Part shown: piece by piece, positions 1 through 7,018 of the stretch
Layout: every line of letters starts with the position of its first letter
Position numbering within the stretch: the stretch's first letter is position 1
Source of the DNA: Anaerofustis sp.
GTDB taxonomy: Bacteria > Bacillota > Clostridia > Eubacteriales > Anaerofustaceae
Assembly: GCF_019420015.1 (NCBI RefSeq)
Contig: NZ_JAHZIA010000001.1
Coordinates: forward strand, 91,096-115,701
DNA: 24,606 nucleotides
Direction of reading: 5' to 3'
Notes under the pieces: generated by a model
Told to the model about the DNA's origin: nothing
Seen by the model: the letters and a program-made list of their open reading frames with translations, nothing else
Database searches by the model: none
Translations under genes and position numbers: made by a program

Positions 1-636
1 TTTATTTTCGATTTTTATACCAAACTTATCAAGCATTGAAAGAGTTAAATCCAAATAGCTTTTCGATTCAAGTTTTGAAGTTATTATGATTTTACTATCG
101 TCATTTAAAAGAGGAAGAGCGAAAAGAAGCCCCGTGATAAACTGAGAACTTATATCTCCCCTAACCTTAAATACATCCGGTTTTAGTTTTCCTTTTATCG
201 ATAAATTTAAAATATCTTTCGCATAAGAATATTCTATTCCTTGTTTATCAAATATATTATAAAAAACATCAAGAGGTCTTTTCCCGAGGTTTCCTTTACC
301 TATAAAAGTCTTTTTTACATCAAAAAGCATTGTTATGGGAACAAAAAATCTTAAAGTAGACCCTGACTCGTTACAATCAATTACAAAATCATCCTTAACA
401 GGGTTTTTAAATATTCCGCAAATTTCAACTCTACGGTCTTTTATGGAAATATCCGCACCCATATTTTTTACGGCATTTATTGTTGCCCTTATATCATCTG
501 ACAAATCTATATTGTCTATTACGGATTTCCCATTTGAAAGTGCCGCACATATTATTGCTCTGTGAGCCATGCTTTTTGATGGAGGGATCATAACTTCTCC
601 CGACAATTTGGTTGGTTTTATTAAAATATTATCCAT
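1..636 (-). CDS. aroA: 3-phosphoshikimate 1-carboxyvinyltransferase (EPSP synthase), N-terminal part, cut by window edge
   Basis: The enzyme joins phosphoenolpyruvate to shikimate-3-phosphate, the sixth step of the shikimate pathway. I translated this by hand: 212 codons are open from the ATG at 634-636 to the window edge, about half of a normal 420-430 aa enzyme. Residues 18-26 read PPSKSMAHR, the substrate-binding lysine/serine motif near the N terminus. Residues 89-96 read NESGSTLR, equivalent to the N-x-G-T-x-x-R motif. The start codon directly abuts the aroB stop codon (0 nt gap), and its ribosome binding site AAGGAAAAAT lies inside the end of aroB, so the two are probably translationally coupled. 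The motif variants differ from the classic GSKS-(L)SNR of enterobacterial class I enzymes. I did not try to assign glyphosate class. Confidence 0.93.
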   Translation of the reverse strand, partial: MDNILIKPTKLSGEVMIPPSKSMAHRAIICAALSNGKSVIDNIDLSDDIRATINAVKNMGADISIKDRRVEICGIFKNPVKDDFVIDCNESGSTLRFFVPITMLFDVKKTFIGKGNLGKRPLDVFYNIFDKQGIEYSYAKDILNLSIKGKLKPDVFKVRGDISSQFITGLLFALPLLNDDSKIIITSKLESKSYLDLTLSMLDKFGIKIENK

Positions 637-1698
637 TTATTTTTCCTTAAAAAATTCTGTATTGGTTTTATAAATATAACACTTTCCTATATCTTTTAAA
701 AGTATTAGATTCAATACACTTCCCTCGTTCTTTTTGTCTGCCGAAACGTGAGAAAGTATATCATCATTTGATATTGCGTCTATATCGTATTCCATGTGAA
801 ATTTTAAAAGAATTTCTTTTATCTTTTCACTTATACCCTTTGGAGTAAGTCCTTTTTTTTCGGCATAAGACGTTATCTCATACATACCTATAGCAACGGC
901 TTCTCCGTGAGTATACTTTTTATAATTATAATATGCTTCTATACCATGGGCAAGAGTATGACCAAAATTTAACTTCATTCTCTCTCCTGTGTCTTTCTCG
1001 TCTTCTTCAACAATCATTCTCTTATGATTACAACAGGTATAAACAATGTCCTCTATATTATCAAAAATATCATAAATACCATCCAAAGAATAAAGGAAAT
1101 CGAAAAAATCTTTATCAAATATAAGACCGTATTTGATAACTTCTGCCAAACCGTCTCTTACAGTTCTCTCATCAAGAGACCTCAAAACATCAGTATCTAT
1201 CAAAACAAGCTTAGGCTGGTAAAAACTACCTACAAGATTTTTCCCTCTCTTTAAATCTATTGCAACTTTTCCTCCCACAGAACTGTCTACCTGTGCAAGA
1301 AGAGTAGTCGGGATTTGTATGAAATCAACTCCTCTTAAGAAAGTAGAGGCTACAAAACCGCCCAAATCACCTATAACACCGCCTCCCAAAGTAACAATCA
1401 TATCTTTTCTGGTTACTTTAAAGTCAATCAACGCATTATATATCTCTTCCAACGAAGAAAGTGATTTACTGCTTTCTCCGTTCTTCATAATTATATAATC
1501 AACCGAAAAGCCGGATTCTTTTAAATTTTCAATTACTTTATCAAGATATAATCCCGCTACGATATCGTCGGTAATTATAAATATTTTATTACCCTTATAA
1601 ACTTTTCTTATCTCTTCAGAGGCTCTGTTTATAAGTCCTTTTTCAATTATTATATCATAAGAATTTTTACCGAGATTAACATGAAGTGTCTTGCTCAT
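637..1698 (-). CDS. aroB: 3-dehydroquinate synthase
   Basis: Converts DAHP to 3-dehydroquinate, the second step of the shikimate pathway; an NAD- and divalent-metal-dependent cytosolic enzyme. The 353 aa length is normal. The NAD-binding segment GGGVIGD is at residues 105-111, and QVDSSVGGK (136-144) is the conserved substrate/phosphate region. The expected metal ligands are present: Glu186 in AEVIKYG, His247 in GHTLAH and His264 in HGEAV. The ATG at 1698 follows AGGAG at a good distance and lies 9 nt after the aroF stop; the stop touches the aroA start. The order aroF-aroB-aroA in one transcript fits consecutive steps of one pathway under one control. No defect is visible. Confidence 0.97.
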   Translation of the reverse strand: MSKTLHVNLGKNSYDIIIEKGLINRASEEIRKVYKGNKIFIITDDIVAGLYLDKVIENLKESGFSVDYIIMKNGESSKSLSSLEEIYNALIDFKVTRKDMIVTLGGGVIGDLGGFVASTFLRGVDFIQIPTTLLAQVDSSVGGKVAIDLKRGKNLVGSFYQPKLVLIDTDVLRSLDERTVRDGLAEVIKYGLIFDKDFFDFLYSLDGIYDIFDNIEDIVYTCCNHKRMIVEEDEKDTGERMKLNFGHTLAHGIEAYYNYKKYTHGEAVAIGMYEITSYAEKKGLTPKGISEKIKEILLKFHMEYDIDAISNDDILSHVSADKKNEGSVLNLILLKDIGKCYIYKTNTEFFKEK

Positions 1699-1707
1699 TT
1701 GTATCTC

Positions 1708-2721
1708 CTATATTGTTCTGTTTACTATCGGCGCCAATTTTTTCAAATCTTTCATCAAATCATCAAATGCTTCAGGTTTAAGTGATTGCTGTCCGTCACA
1801 AAGCGCATTCAAAGGATCATTGTGAACTTCTATTATAAGTCCGTCTGCTCCTGCCACTACAGCGGCTTTTGCCAATGATTCTACCATCCACCATTTCCCG
1901 GTTGCATGTGAAGGATCAATAATTATTGGTAAATGACTTAATTTCTTAATTGCAGGAATAGCACTTAAATCAAGGGTATTTCTTGTGTAATTTTCAAATG
2001 TTCTTATTCCTCTTTCACAAAGAATTACATTTTCATTACCTCCTGCCATGATGTATTCGGCAGACATCAAAAGTTCTTCTATTGTGGCACTTAGACCTCT
2101 TTTTAACAAAATAGGTTTTCTTATTTTACCGAGTTCTTTTAATAAATCGAAATTCTGCATATTTCTTGCCCCGATTTGAATTACATCAACATCTTCGACA
2201 AATTTTTCCAAGTCATTTGTAGACATAAGTTCAGTAACTATCGGAAGCCCGGTTTCTTTTCTTGCTTCTTTTAAAAGTTCAAGTCCATCGTATCCAAGAC
2301 CTTGGAAAGCGTAAGGAGAAGTTCTTGGCTTAAATGCACCACCTCTGAGGAAGTTTGCACCTGAAGCTTTTACATCTCTCGCAACTTCGGTAATCTGTTC
2401 TCTCGTTTCAACCGAACAAGGTCCGGCAATTATTGCCAGTTTTTCACCGCCAATCACACTATCGCCGATTTTTATCTGACTGTCGTTTGGATGAAACATT
2501 CTGTTTGCTTTTTTGTATGGCTCTTCAACATGAAGAACTCTTCTTACCACACTGTTTGCTTCCAAAGTTTTTGCATCCAATACTGATGTGTCGCCTACCA
2601 GACCGAGAACCGTAAGATCTTGACCTTCGATAGGTTGAATTTTTAAATTTCTGCTTTCAATCTGTGCCACCAATTTGGCAACTTCAAGCTTGTCTGAATT
2701 AGGTTGTAATACTACTATCAT
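1708..2721 (-). CDS. aroF: 3-deoxy-7-phosphoheptulonate (DAHP) synthase, class I-beta with N-terminal ferredoxin-like regulatory domain
   Basis: Catalyses the first committed step of aromatic amino acid synthesis: PEP plus erythrose-4-phosphate give DAHP. The length of 337 aa and the extra N-terminal segment (about residues 1-70) match the Thermotoga/Clostridia I-beta type, in which this ferredoxin-like domain senses an aromatic end product allosterically. The catalytic barrel shows AGPCSVE (99-105), the hallmark KPRTSPY (131-137) and IIDPSHATG near the C terminus, which carries metal/substrate residues. The ATG at 2721 is preceded by AAGGAG about 8 nt upstream. It is the first structural gene of the operon and lies directly downstream of an attenuator whose leader peptide is rich in Phe and Tyr, so it should be controlled both at transcription and by feedback. 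Confidence 0.96.
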   Translation of the reverse strand: MIVVLQPNSDKLEVAKLVAQIESRNLKIQPIEGQDLTVLGLVGDTSVLDAKTLEANSVVRRVLHVEEPYKKANRMFHPNDSQIKIGDSVIGGEKLAIIAGPCSVETREQITEVARDVKASGANFLRGGAFKPRTSPYAFQGLGYDGLELLKEARKETGLPIVTELMSTNDLEKFVEDVDVIQIGARNMQNFDLLKELGKIRKPILLKRGLSATIEELLMSAEYIMAGGNENVILCERGIRTFENYTRNTLDLSAIPAIKKLSHLPIIIDPSHATGKWWMVESLAKAAVVAGADGLIIEVHNDPLNALCDGQQSLKPEAFDDLMKDLKKLAPIVNRTI

Positions 2722-2756
2722 TTTATTTTCTCCTTAATATTTAATATTCGTAAAAT

Positions 2757-2787
2757 AAAAAAGGGAACTCCTTTTAATGAGTTCCCT
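2757..2787 (-). terminator. Intrinsic terminator of the aro operon attenuator
   Basis: On the minus strand AGGGAACTC (2787-2779) pairs perfectly with GAGTTCCCT (2770-2762) around an 8-nt loop. A run of six U (2762-2757, partly overlapping the stem base) follows. It lies between the leader peptide and aroF, 36 nt before the aroF start, so it would stop transcription before the operon. Its 5' arm and loop are also one arm of an alternative antiterminator, so the two folds cannot coexist. Confidence 0.9.
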
Positions 2788-2839
2788 AATATTTTTTACA
2801 TAAATTTTTAATACATAAAAGTTGATACTCACTAAAAGG
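2770..2839 (-). promoter_or_regulatory. Antiterminator fold of the aro attenuator
   Basis: On the minus strand CCUUUUAGUGAGU (2839-2827) can pair with ACUCAUUAAAAGG (2782-2770): 13 consecutive pairs with a single G-U. This pairing takes up part of both arms and the loop of the terminator hairpin at 2757-2787. The upstream arm starts 1 nt after the leader stop codon, so a ribosome that reaches the stop would cover it and let the terminator form. A ribosome stalled at the Phe/Tyr codons would leave it free, so the antiterminator would form and aroF would be read. The pairing is seen in the sequence; the switch logic is inferred from known attenuators. Confidence 0.78.
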
Positions 2840-2938
2840 CTAAACTGTACATGAAAAAGAACCTGCAAAAAAATAATAGTTTGCAAAGCTAAAAAAGTTA
2901 TAAAATTTAAAGCTGTTAAGTTCTTTTAAACCTTTCAT
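2840..2938 (-). CDS. Phe/Tyr-rich attenuation leader peptide of the aroFBA operon
   Basis: A 32-codon ORF opens with ATG at 2938-2936, behind the strong ribosome binding site AGGAGA about 8 nt upstream, and ends with TAG at 2842-2840. Residues 10-28 read FKFYNFFSFANYYFFAGSF: eight Phe and three Tyr codons in 19 positions, with no Trp. Phe is always TTT and Tyr always TAT. Such a run directly before an intrinsic terminator and the gene for DAHP synthase is the layout of classical ribosome-mediated attenuation, as in pheA or trp leaders of Proteobacteria. The peptide itself is presumably of no use: what matters is where the ribosome stalls when charged Phe or Tyr tRNA is short. It was found by reading the sequence between the aroF promoter and start. 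Confidence 0.88.
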   Translation of the reverse strand: MKGLKELNSFKFYNFFSFANYYFFAGSFSCTV

Positions 2939-2968
2939 TTTTTCTTCTCCTGTGTATTCTTGTTTGAT

Positions 2969-2997
2969 ATAATACACCCCGAAAGATTAAATGTCAA
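2969..2997 (-). promoter_or_regulatory. Sigma-A promoter of the aroFBA operon
   Basis: The minus strand has TTGACA (2997-2992), a spacer of exactly 17 nt, then TATTAT (2974-2969). This is a full consensus -35 and a 5/6 match at -10. Transcription would begin near 2962, about 24 nt before the leader peptide start and about 240 nt before aroF. Confidence 0.85.
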
Positions 2998-3170
2998 GAA
3001 AATTTAGTAAATTTATAAAGTTTTTTTCAAATATTTTCACTCCTCTGTTATTTTATTCTTTTTTGATATATAATATTATCAGTGATATTTAAAGATAATA
3101 AATATAAATTATAAAAGAAAATACATAGTTTAAAATAAACTTTGTTATAAAAAATAAAAAGGAGTAAAAA

Positions 3171-3380
3171 ATGACTAAAGTAATATTAAATGTAAACGGA
3201 ATGTCTTGTTCTCACTGCGAAAACAGAGTTGTTAACGCATTAAAAGAAAATCAATCAGTAAAAAAGGCAAAAGCAAGCGCCAAAAAGAGTATCGTTGAAG
3301 TAAAATTTGACGAAAATAAAACAAATATAGAAGAGCTTTCAAAAATCATAACAGACCAGGGATATGAAGTTGTTTCATAA
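3171..3380 (+). CDS. copZ: HMA-domain metal chaperone (CopZ-like)
   Basis: A 69-aa single heavy-metal-associated domain, the usual size for small cytosolic copper chaperones that hand Cu(I) to P-type ATPases. The metal-binding loop GMSCSHC is at residues 10-16, with Cys13 and Cys16 as the expected ligands. The ferredoxin-like beta-alpha-beta-beta-alpha-beta pattern is plain, ending in GYEV. The ATG follows AAGGAG at good spacing. It is the only plus-strand gene of the window, stands alone before a strong terminator, and has no ATPase or CsoR/CopY regulator beside it here. The upstream 170 nt are extremely AT-rich, with a TATAAT at 3069-3074 but no convincing -35. The metal could be other than copper. 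Confidence 0.9.
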   Translation: MTKVILNVNGMSCSHCENRVVNALKENQSVKKAKASAKKSIVEVKFDENKTNIEELSKIITDQGYEVVS

Positions 3381-3386
3381 TAAAAT

Positions 3387-3412
3387 AAAAAGAGGGATCT
3401 CCCCTCTTTTTT
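3387..3412. terminator. Probably bidirectional terminator between copZ and hsdS
   Basis: AAAAAGAGGG (3387-3396) pairs with CCCTCTTTTT (3402-3411) around a 5-nt loop. A T-rich tract follows on both strands (TTTTTT ATTTT on plus; TTTTTATTTT on minus). It lies 7 nt after the copZ stop and could also end transcripts coming leftwards from hsdS. Confidence 0.85.
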
Positions 3413-3574
3413 ATTTTAAGAATGTTTTACTTAATTTATTTTTGATGTATTATCTATAAGTTTTATTCAATCTATATTTATTCAATACTAGTGATTGATA
3501 TGTCTGCAACATCAGCATCTAATAATTAATTACTATATAATTTATTTTCTAAAAGTACACTTATACCCCTATAT

Positions 3575-4663
3575 TCATTTACTTGTATTTACAAATATAA
3601 TATCTTTTGTTTCCTGAGTTTTTCTGTCAGTATATAATACAACATCTTTTATAACCATTTTTTGAATCGCTGTAATTAAGTTTTTCATTTTCTCATAGTC
3701 GGGTTCGTCATTTAATCGAGGTAATAACATTTTAAAATTCAAACTTTGAGAACTCCTTAATTTTTTACCATAAGAAAATTTATTATGAACAGCTTTAGCC
3801 ATTGCGGTAGTAAAAAATAGCATTATTTCTTTAATATATTCTTCGTTGCTCCAATAAACACCCGTATCATCGCCTGCGCCATAGTCATAATTTCTATAGA
3901 AAGTATTACCAAAAATATCTATTGTTATAGAATTTTTAGGAAACTGCGCAACAGGATTTGAAATATGACCAACAACTCCATTATTAGTTGTCCCAGACAT
4001 CACAAATGGTATTGTTCCCGGAATTTGATCGTTTTTCTTTAATCTTCTTCCTTGTTTAATATTTTCAAAAATATCTTTAAATTCGAATTCAAAAAAGTCA
4101 ATGTTTCCACTTCTAAATTGTTCTATAACTTGTTTTTCATCATTTGATAATTCATAATCATCTAAACCACTAGCAATTAAATACGCTTCCAGTTCAGCAA
4201 CACGCTGAGCTTTTAGTTCAGAGACAAAAGACTCCATGAAATTAAAATCTATTTGATTATTTTTTGTTGGTAACTTAATAGTCATATCTTTTATCCTTGA
4301 CCAAGAACACATATTTTCATAGCCAAAATAATTTTTCAAATATTGTAAGGAAATCGACAAAAACATACATTGATTTTCGCTAATATCAATATTAGGTTTT
4401 AGGAAAAACACCCTAGCATGAGTCACCATTTTATAATCATAATTACGATAAAATGCACAACCAAACATATCGATAGTAATAGTACCTTTATTGAATATTT
4501 TAGCCTTTACATCTGTTTTACCTAAAACTCCATTATTAGTTAATCCAGAAGTAATTACATATTCCCCTTTGTTGTTTATATGATTTTTTTGAATATCAAA
4601 ATCCCCATTTGAGCTTTCAAATAAGTTGCCAATTCTATATTCGCCCCACTCAACATTCGCCAA
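3575..4663 (-). CDS. hsdS: Type I / BcgI-like restriction-modification specificity subunit (HsdS)
   Basis: HsdS chooses the DNA target of a methylase/restriction complex through two target-recognition domains. Two similar halves are visible. The first has YVITSG-TNNGVLG at 35-48 and TITIDMFG-FYRNYDY at 61-77. The second has PFVMSGTTNNGVVG at 219-232 and SITIDIFGNTFYRNYDYG at 245-262. A helical spacer ELKAQRVAELEAYL (149-162) lies between them. The start is doubtful. The given one is a TTG at 4663. The only good ribosome binding site, AGGAGG (4709-4704), is followed 4 nt later by an in-frame ATA (4699-4697), and the frame stays open back to a stop at about 4711. The original start may have been there. 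The gene follows the truncated hsdM at close distance. Confidence 0.85.
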   Translation of the reverse strand: MANVEWGEYRIGNLFESSNGDFDIQKNHINNKGEYVITSGLTNNGVLGKTDVKAKIFNKGTITIDMFGCAFYRNYDYKMVTHARVFFLKPNIDISENQCMFLSISLQYLKNYFGYENMCSWSRIKDMTIKLPTKNNQIDFNFMESFVSELKAQRVAELEAYLIASGLDDYELSNDEKQVIEQFRSGNIDFFEFEFKDIFENIKQGRRLKKNDQIPGTIPFVMSGTTNNGVVGHISNPVAQFPKNSITIDIFGNTFYRNYDYGAGDDTGVYWSNEEYIKEIMLFFTTAMAKAVHNKFSYGKKLRSSQSLNFKMLLPRLNDEPDYEKMKNLITAIQKMVIKDVVLYTDRKTQETKDIIFVNTSK

Positions 4664-4683
4664 CTTTTCATTGAGTGAGGCAT

Positions 4684-5607
4684 CTATTTTTTTGAGTATT
4701 CTTCCTCCTTAGTATCATTTTTAAGTAGATTTGATACTTCCCAAGCCAAATAATCACTTACGGTCTTTTTAAAATCTTCCAATGTTGGTTTTGTATCAAT
4801 CACTTTATGTTGATCAAAATTCCAATCGTCCCCATTATCAGATATAAAATCTTCTATGTAAATTTCATCTAAATCCCATAAACCTTCATTTATTTTAGCA
4901 GATTTACCTGCCTTATATATTTTAATAATATCTTGGTACCTCTCCGTTGGGCTGTCAACTTCATATAAACCTCTTTTTGTTCTTTTATAACCATCATTTC
5001 TAAAATCAATAAATTTAACGGTTTTTTCAAAATCGTGTGGGATTCCCGCTTCTAAAATATATATACTTGTTTGAACACCTGCCATTGGTATAAATAAATC
5101 AACCGGCATTTTAATACTTGCAAGCAATGTATGCTTTTTCAAGATATCTTTAATGCTTTTTGTGGCTTTACCGCTGCCGGCGCTATCTTGAATGATAATT
5201 GCACCTAATCCGCCCTTTTCCATTTTATCGAGTCCAAATGCAATAAAAGGCATACCATTTTCTTCAAAAGAAAATGGAGGATTTAACAAAATTCTATCCG
5301 CTTTAAAATTAATGTAAAGTTCTTCAGGGGTTTTGAATGTATTTCCCTTTTGAATATTGCTTGAACCATCTCCTCTAAGAATCATATTAGTTGCAGCTAA
5401 AGTATACATTTCCGCATTCAATTCAACCCCTAATAATCGTTTTTTCTTAATTTCTTCAATCTTTTCTTTTGCTCTAGTAGTATCTTTTCCATACTTACTT
5501 TCAGCACATGCTATCATTAACTCCATGCTGCTAATAAGAAAACCTGCGCTTCCTGTTGCTAAATCTATTGCCCTTACAAAATTGATACAATCGAACCATT
5601 GCACCAA
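4684..5607 (-). CDS. hsdM: N-6 adenine DNA methylase subunit (HsdM), N-terminally truncated, probably a remnant
   Basis: The methylase subunit of an RM system; it would transfer a methyl group from S-adenosylmethionine to adenine. The SAM-binding motif DLATGSAGF is at residues 15-23 and the catalytic NPPF at 109-112, followed by a full C-terminal half. Family members are normally 500 aa or more and carry a helical domain and a YTP-type segment before the SAM motif; here only about 14 residues precede it. The reading frame starts at TTG 5607 and stays open only to a stop at about 5641-5643. The sequence in front does not look like HsdM. The break therefore lies between about 5565 and 5610. No restriction (HsdR) gene is seen. 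A working methylase is unlikely unless the missing part is supplied in trans. Confidence 0.8.
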   Translation of the reverse strand: MVQWFDCINFVRAIDLATGSAGFLISSMELMIACAESKYGKDTTRAKEKIEEIKKKRLLGVELNAEMYTLAATNMILRGDGSSNIQKGNTFKTPEELYINFKADRILLNPPFSFEENGMPFIAFGLDKMEKGGLGAIIIQDSAGSGKATKSIKDILKKHTLLASIKMPVDLFIPMAGVQTSIYILEAGIPHDFEKTVKFIDFRNDGYKRTKRGLYEVDSPTERYQDIIKIYKAGKSAKINEGLWDLDEIYIEDFISDNGDDWNFDQHKVIDTKPTLEDFKKTVSDYLAWEVSNLLKNDTKEEEYSKK

Positions 5608-5657
5608 TGAACGGTATGCATAGGGTGCATTATTGAACGATTAACTTGTGCGACCAT
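5574..5657 (-). CDS. Short ORF with strong ribosome binding site at the hsdM junction, function unknown
   Basis: A 27-codon ORF starts at ATG 5657-5655, 8 nt behind a perfect GGAGG (5670-5666), begins MVAQVNRSIMHPMHT, and ends at TAA 5576-5574. It overlaps the beginning of the truncated hsdM in another frame. It may be the relic of a gene start joined out of frame to hsdM, or a translated by-product. I recognise no family. Confidence 0.25.
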   Translation of the reverse strand: MVAQVNRSIMHPMHTVHWCNGSIVSIL

Positions 5658-5681
5658 ACAAGAGGCCTCCTTTTCCAAAAA

Positions 5682-5879
5682 TTATTTTTTAATAATTTTC
5701 AAAGCTGCTTTGGCCATTTTAGGACCAAACTTTTTGATGGCAAATCCTAAACCAGCTAGCCCAACTGCAGCAGCTCCCGTATTTGCAGCTTTTTGGTGCT
5801 TAGGGCACAAACCAGTTACGTTATTTTTATCAGTGATTGTTCTACCACATACTTTACATTTTTTTAGATTCTCACTCAT
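5682..5879 (-). CDS. Tiny zinc-ribbon protein with Gly/Ala hydrophobic segment and basic tail, function unknown
   Basis: 65 aa from the ATG at 5879, chosen because GGAGG lies about 9 nt upstream; an ATG at 5888 would touch that site. The N-terminal half has Cys8-x2-Cys11 and Cys25-x2-His28, a likely small zinc ribbon. Residues 32-47 are a Gly/Ala-rich hydrophobic stretch (GAAAVGLAGLGFAI), followed by a Lys-rich amphipathic end. This could be a membrane-contacting peptide. It overlaps the stop of the preceding 376-aa gene by 8 nt, so the two are translationally coupled and probably act together. It is the last gene of the XRE-led operon. An AT-only 9-bp hairpin (5678-5699) overlaps its end and might be a weak terminator. 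I do not recognise a family. Confidence 0.75.
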   Translation of the reverse strand: MSENLKKCKVCGRTITDKNNVTGLCPKHQKAANTGAAAVGLAGLGFAIKKFGPKMAKAALKIIKK

Positions 5880-7002
5880 TATTTCCATCCTCCACGGATA
5901 CTACATATATCTCTTGATTGTTATAATCCTTCGTTTCAAGTTCCAATTGCTTCATGCTTGATTCTATTGCTGGTTTCATCTCTTTAGAAAACTTATACCA
6001 ACAATCAACATTCTCATTGTTATACGGAAAATAGTCCTGCATTAGAGTTGCTGCAGATAATCCCTTTCTGGTTATTGGTTTTTCTATAAAATCAAGCATT
6101 GTATGGTTGAATTGCTGTAAAATAGTTTTGGCTGTTTTGCTTTCCCCCAAATACTCTAATATTTGCATCCTCACTCCTACATATTTGGTTGCAATCTGTA
6201 AGTCATCAGAAATATAACTCATATATGTATTAATTTGTTTTCCAAATCCTAAGAATGGTATATTAACTCTTTTAGCAAAGCTTTTTGATGTTGTTTCAAT
6301 ATCACGATAAACAGAATTCAAAGCTGAACGAATTTTGCCATCAGCCTCTTTAAGCATTTGTACTCTTTCAGTTTCAGACTCTTTAGTAGCTGCCTCAAGG
6401 ACAAGAGATCGAGCATCTAAAAATGGAACAATAATATCTCTGTCACGATCTCTTTCAATTTGATATGTCTGAAATTCTTCGATATCTGACAACTTGGCAT
6501 AAATCTGCCTCATCTGTAGCTGATTACCTATACTGCGCATAGTTTCGATATTAGCAGGACTATTAAGGGCCTTTTTTAGTGTAATATCTTTTACTCGAAC
6601 TCCATTCTCGTCAAGTATTACTGCTCTCATGTTTCCATCTACTTGCTTTGATTCACCAACAGAGTATACTCCTTTTTTCAATTTACTTCGTACATCTGAA
6701 GGCAAGCTCTCGAAATCCGGCAACAATGTAACATTTCCGTTTATAATAATATCTGCTTTATTTATTGCCTCGCCTATTAAATTTAAATCTGAAAAGGGTA
6801 AATCCGTTATTACTTGTAGTCCATCTGACTCACGAATAGCAAGGGACATTTTTTGAACATATCCATCAAAGAAATTACTCATCTCTGATATGTTTCTACC
6901 ATAAATATCTGCGTCAGTTTTAAATATTACAAGCGGCTTTCTTTCAGCTATAATCTTATGTGGAATATTTTCCAATTCATCTTTTTTATCATTTTCATTC
7001 AT
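5872..7002 (-). CDS. Unrecognised 376-aa protein of the DUF262 operon
   Basis: I do not recognise this family. The start at ATG 7002 is preferred over ATG 7032 because GGAG lies 9 nt upstream and nothing like it precedes 7032. No signal peptide or membrane segment is seen. The protein has a mixed alpha/beta N-terminal part with a LVIFKTDADIYG stretch. The charged middle part (roughly residues 170-270), rich in Glu, Arg and Lys (IERDRDRDI, ATKESETERVQMLKEAD), should be helical or coiled coil. The C-terminal part is helical. It follows the DUF6508-like gene by 16 nt and overlaps the zinc-ribbon gene by 8 nt. The compact operon suggests a role beside the DUF262 nuclease, but this is inference. 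Confidence 0.8.
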   Translation of the reverse strand: MNENDKKDELENIPHKIIAERKPLVIFKTDADIYGRNISEMSNFFDGYVQKMSLAIRESDGLQVITDLPFSDLNLIGEAINKADIIINGNVTLLPDFESLPSDVRSKLKKGVYSVGESKQVDGNMRAVILDENGVRVKDITLKKALNSPANIETMRSIGNQLQMRQIYAKLSDIEEFQTYQIERDRDRDIIVPFLDARSLVLEAATKESETERVQMLKEADGKIRSALNSVYRDIETTSKSFAKRVNIPFLGFGKQINTYMSYISDDLQIATKYVGVRMQILEYLGESKTAKTILQQFNHTMLDFIEKPITRKGLSAATLMQDYFPYNNENVDCWYKFSKEMKPAIESSMKQLELETKDYNNQEIYVVSVEDGNNE

Positions 7003-7018
7003 AGAATATTTCTCCACA

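Noticed and set aside
335..565. 76-aa plus-strand open frame
   Set aside because: Antisense to aroA, whose conserved motifs on the minus strand explain the sequence.
2722..2962. T-box riboswitch in front of aroF
   Set aside because: No T-box sequence or specifier stem is visible; the leader ORF with alternative hairpins explains the region better.
3413..3574. Possible attachment site or small gene between the copZ terminator and hsdS
   Set aside because: The 160 nt are very AT-rich with no open frame, clear repeat or promoter.
3413..4663. Phase-variable hsdS inversion system
   Set aside because: No second hsdS cassette, inverted repeats or tyrosine recombinase lie next to the gene; the repeated motifs are the two halves of one HsdS.
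5588..5600. GGTTCGATT on the minus strand, like a tRNA T-loop
   Set aside because: No acceptor, D-arm or anticodon stem can be built around it.
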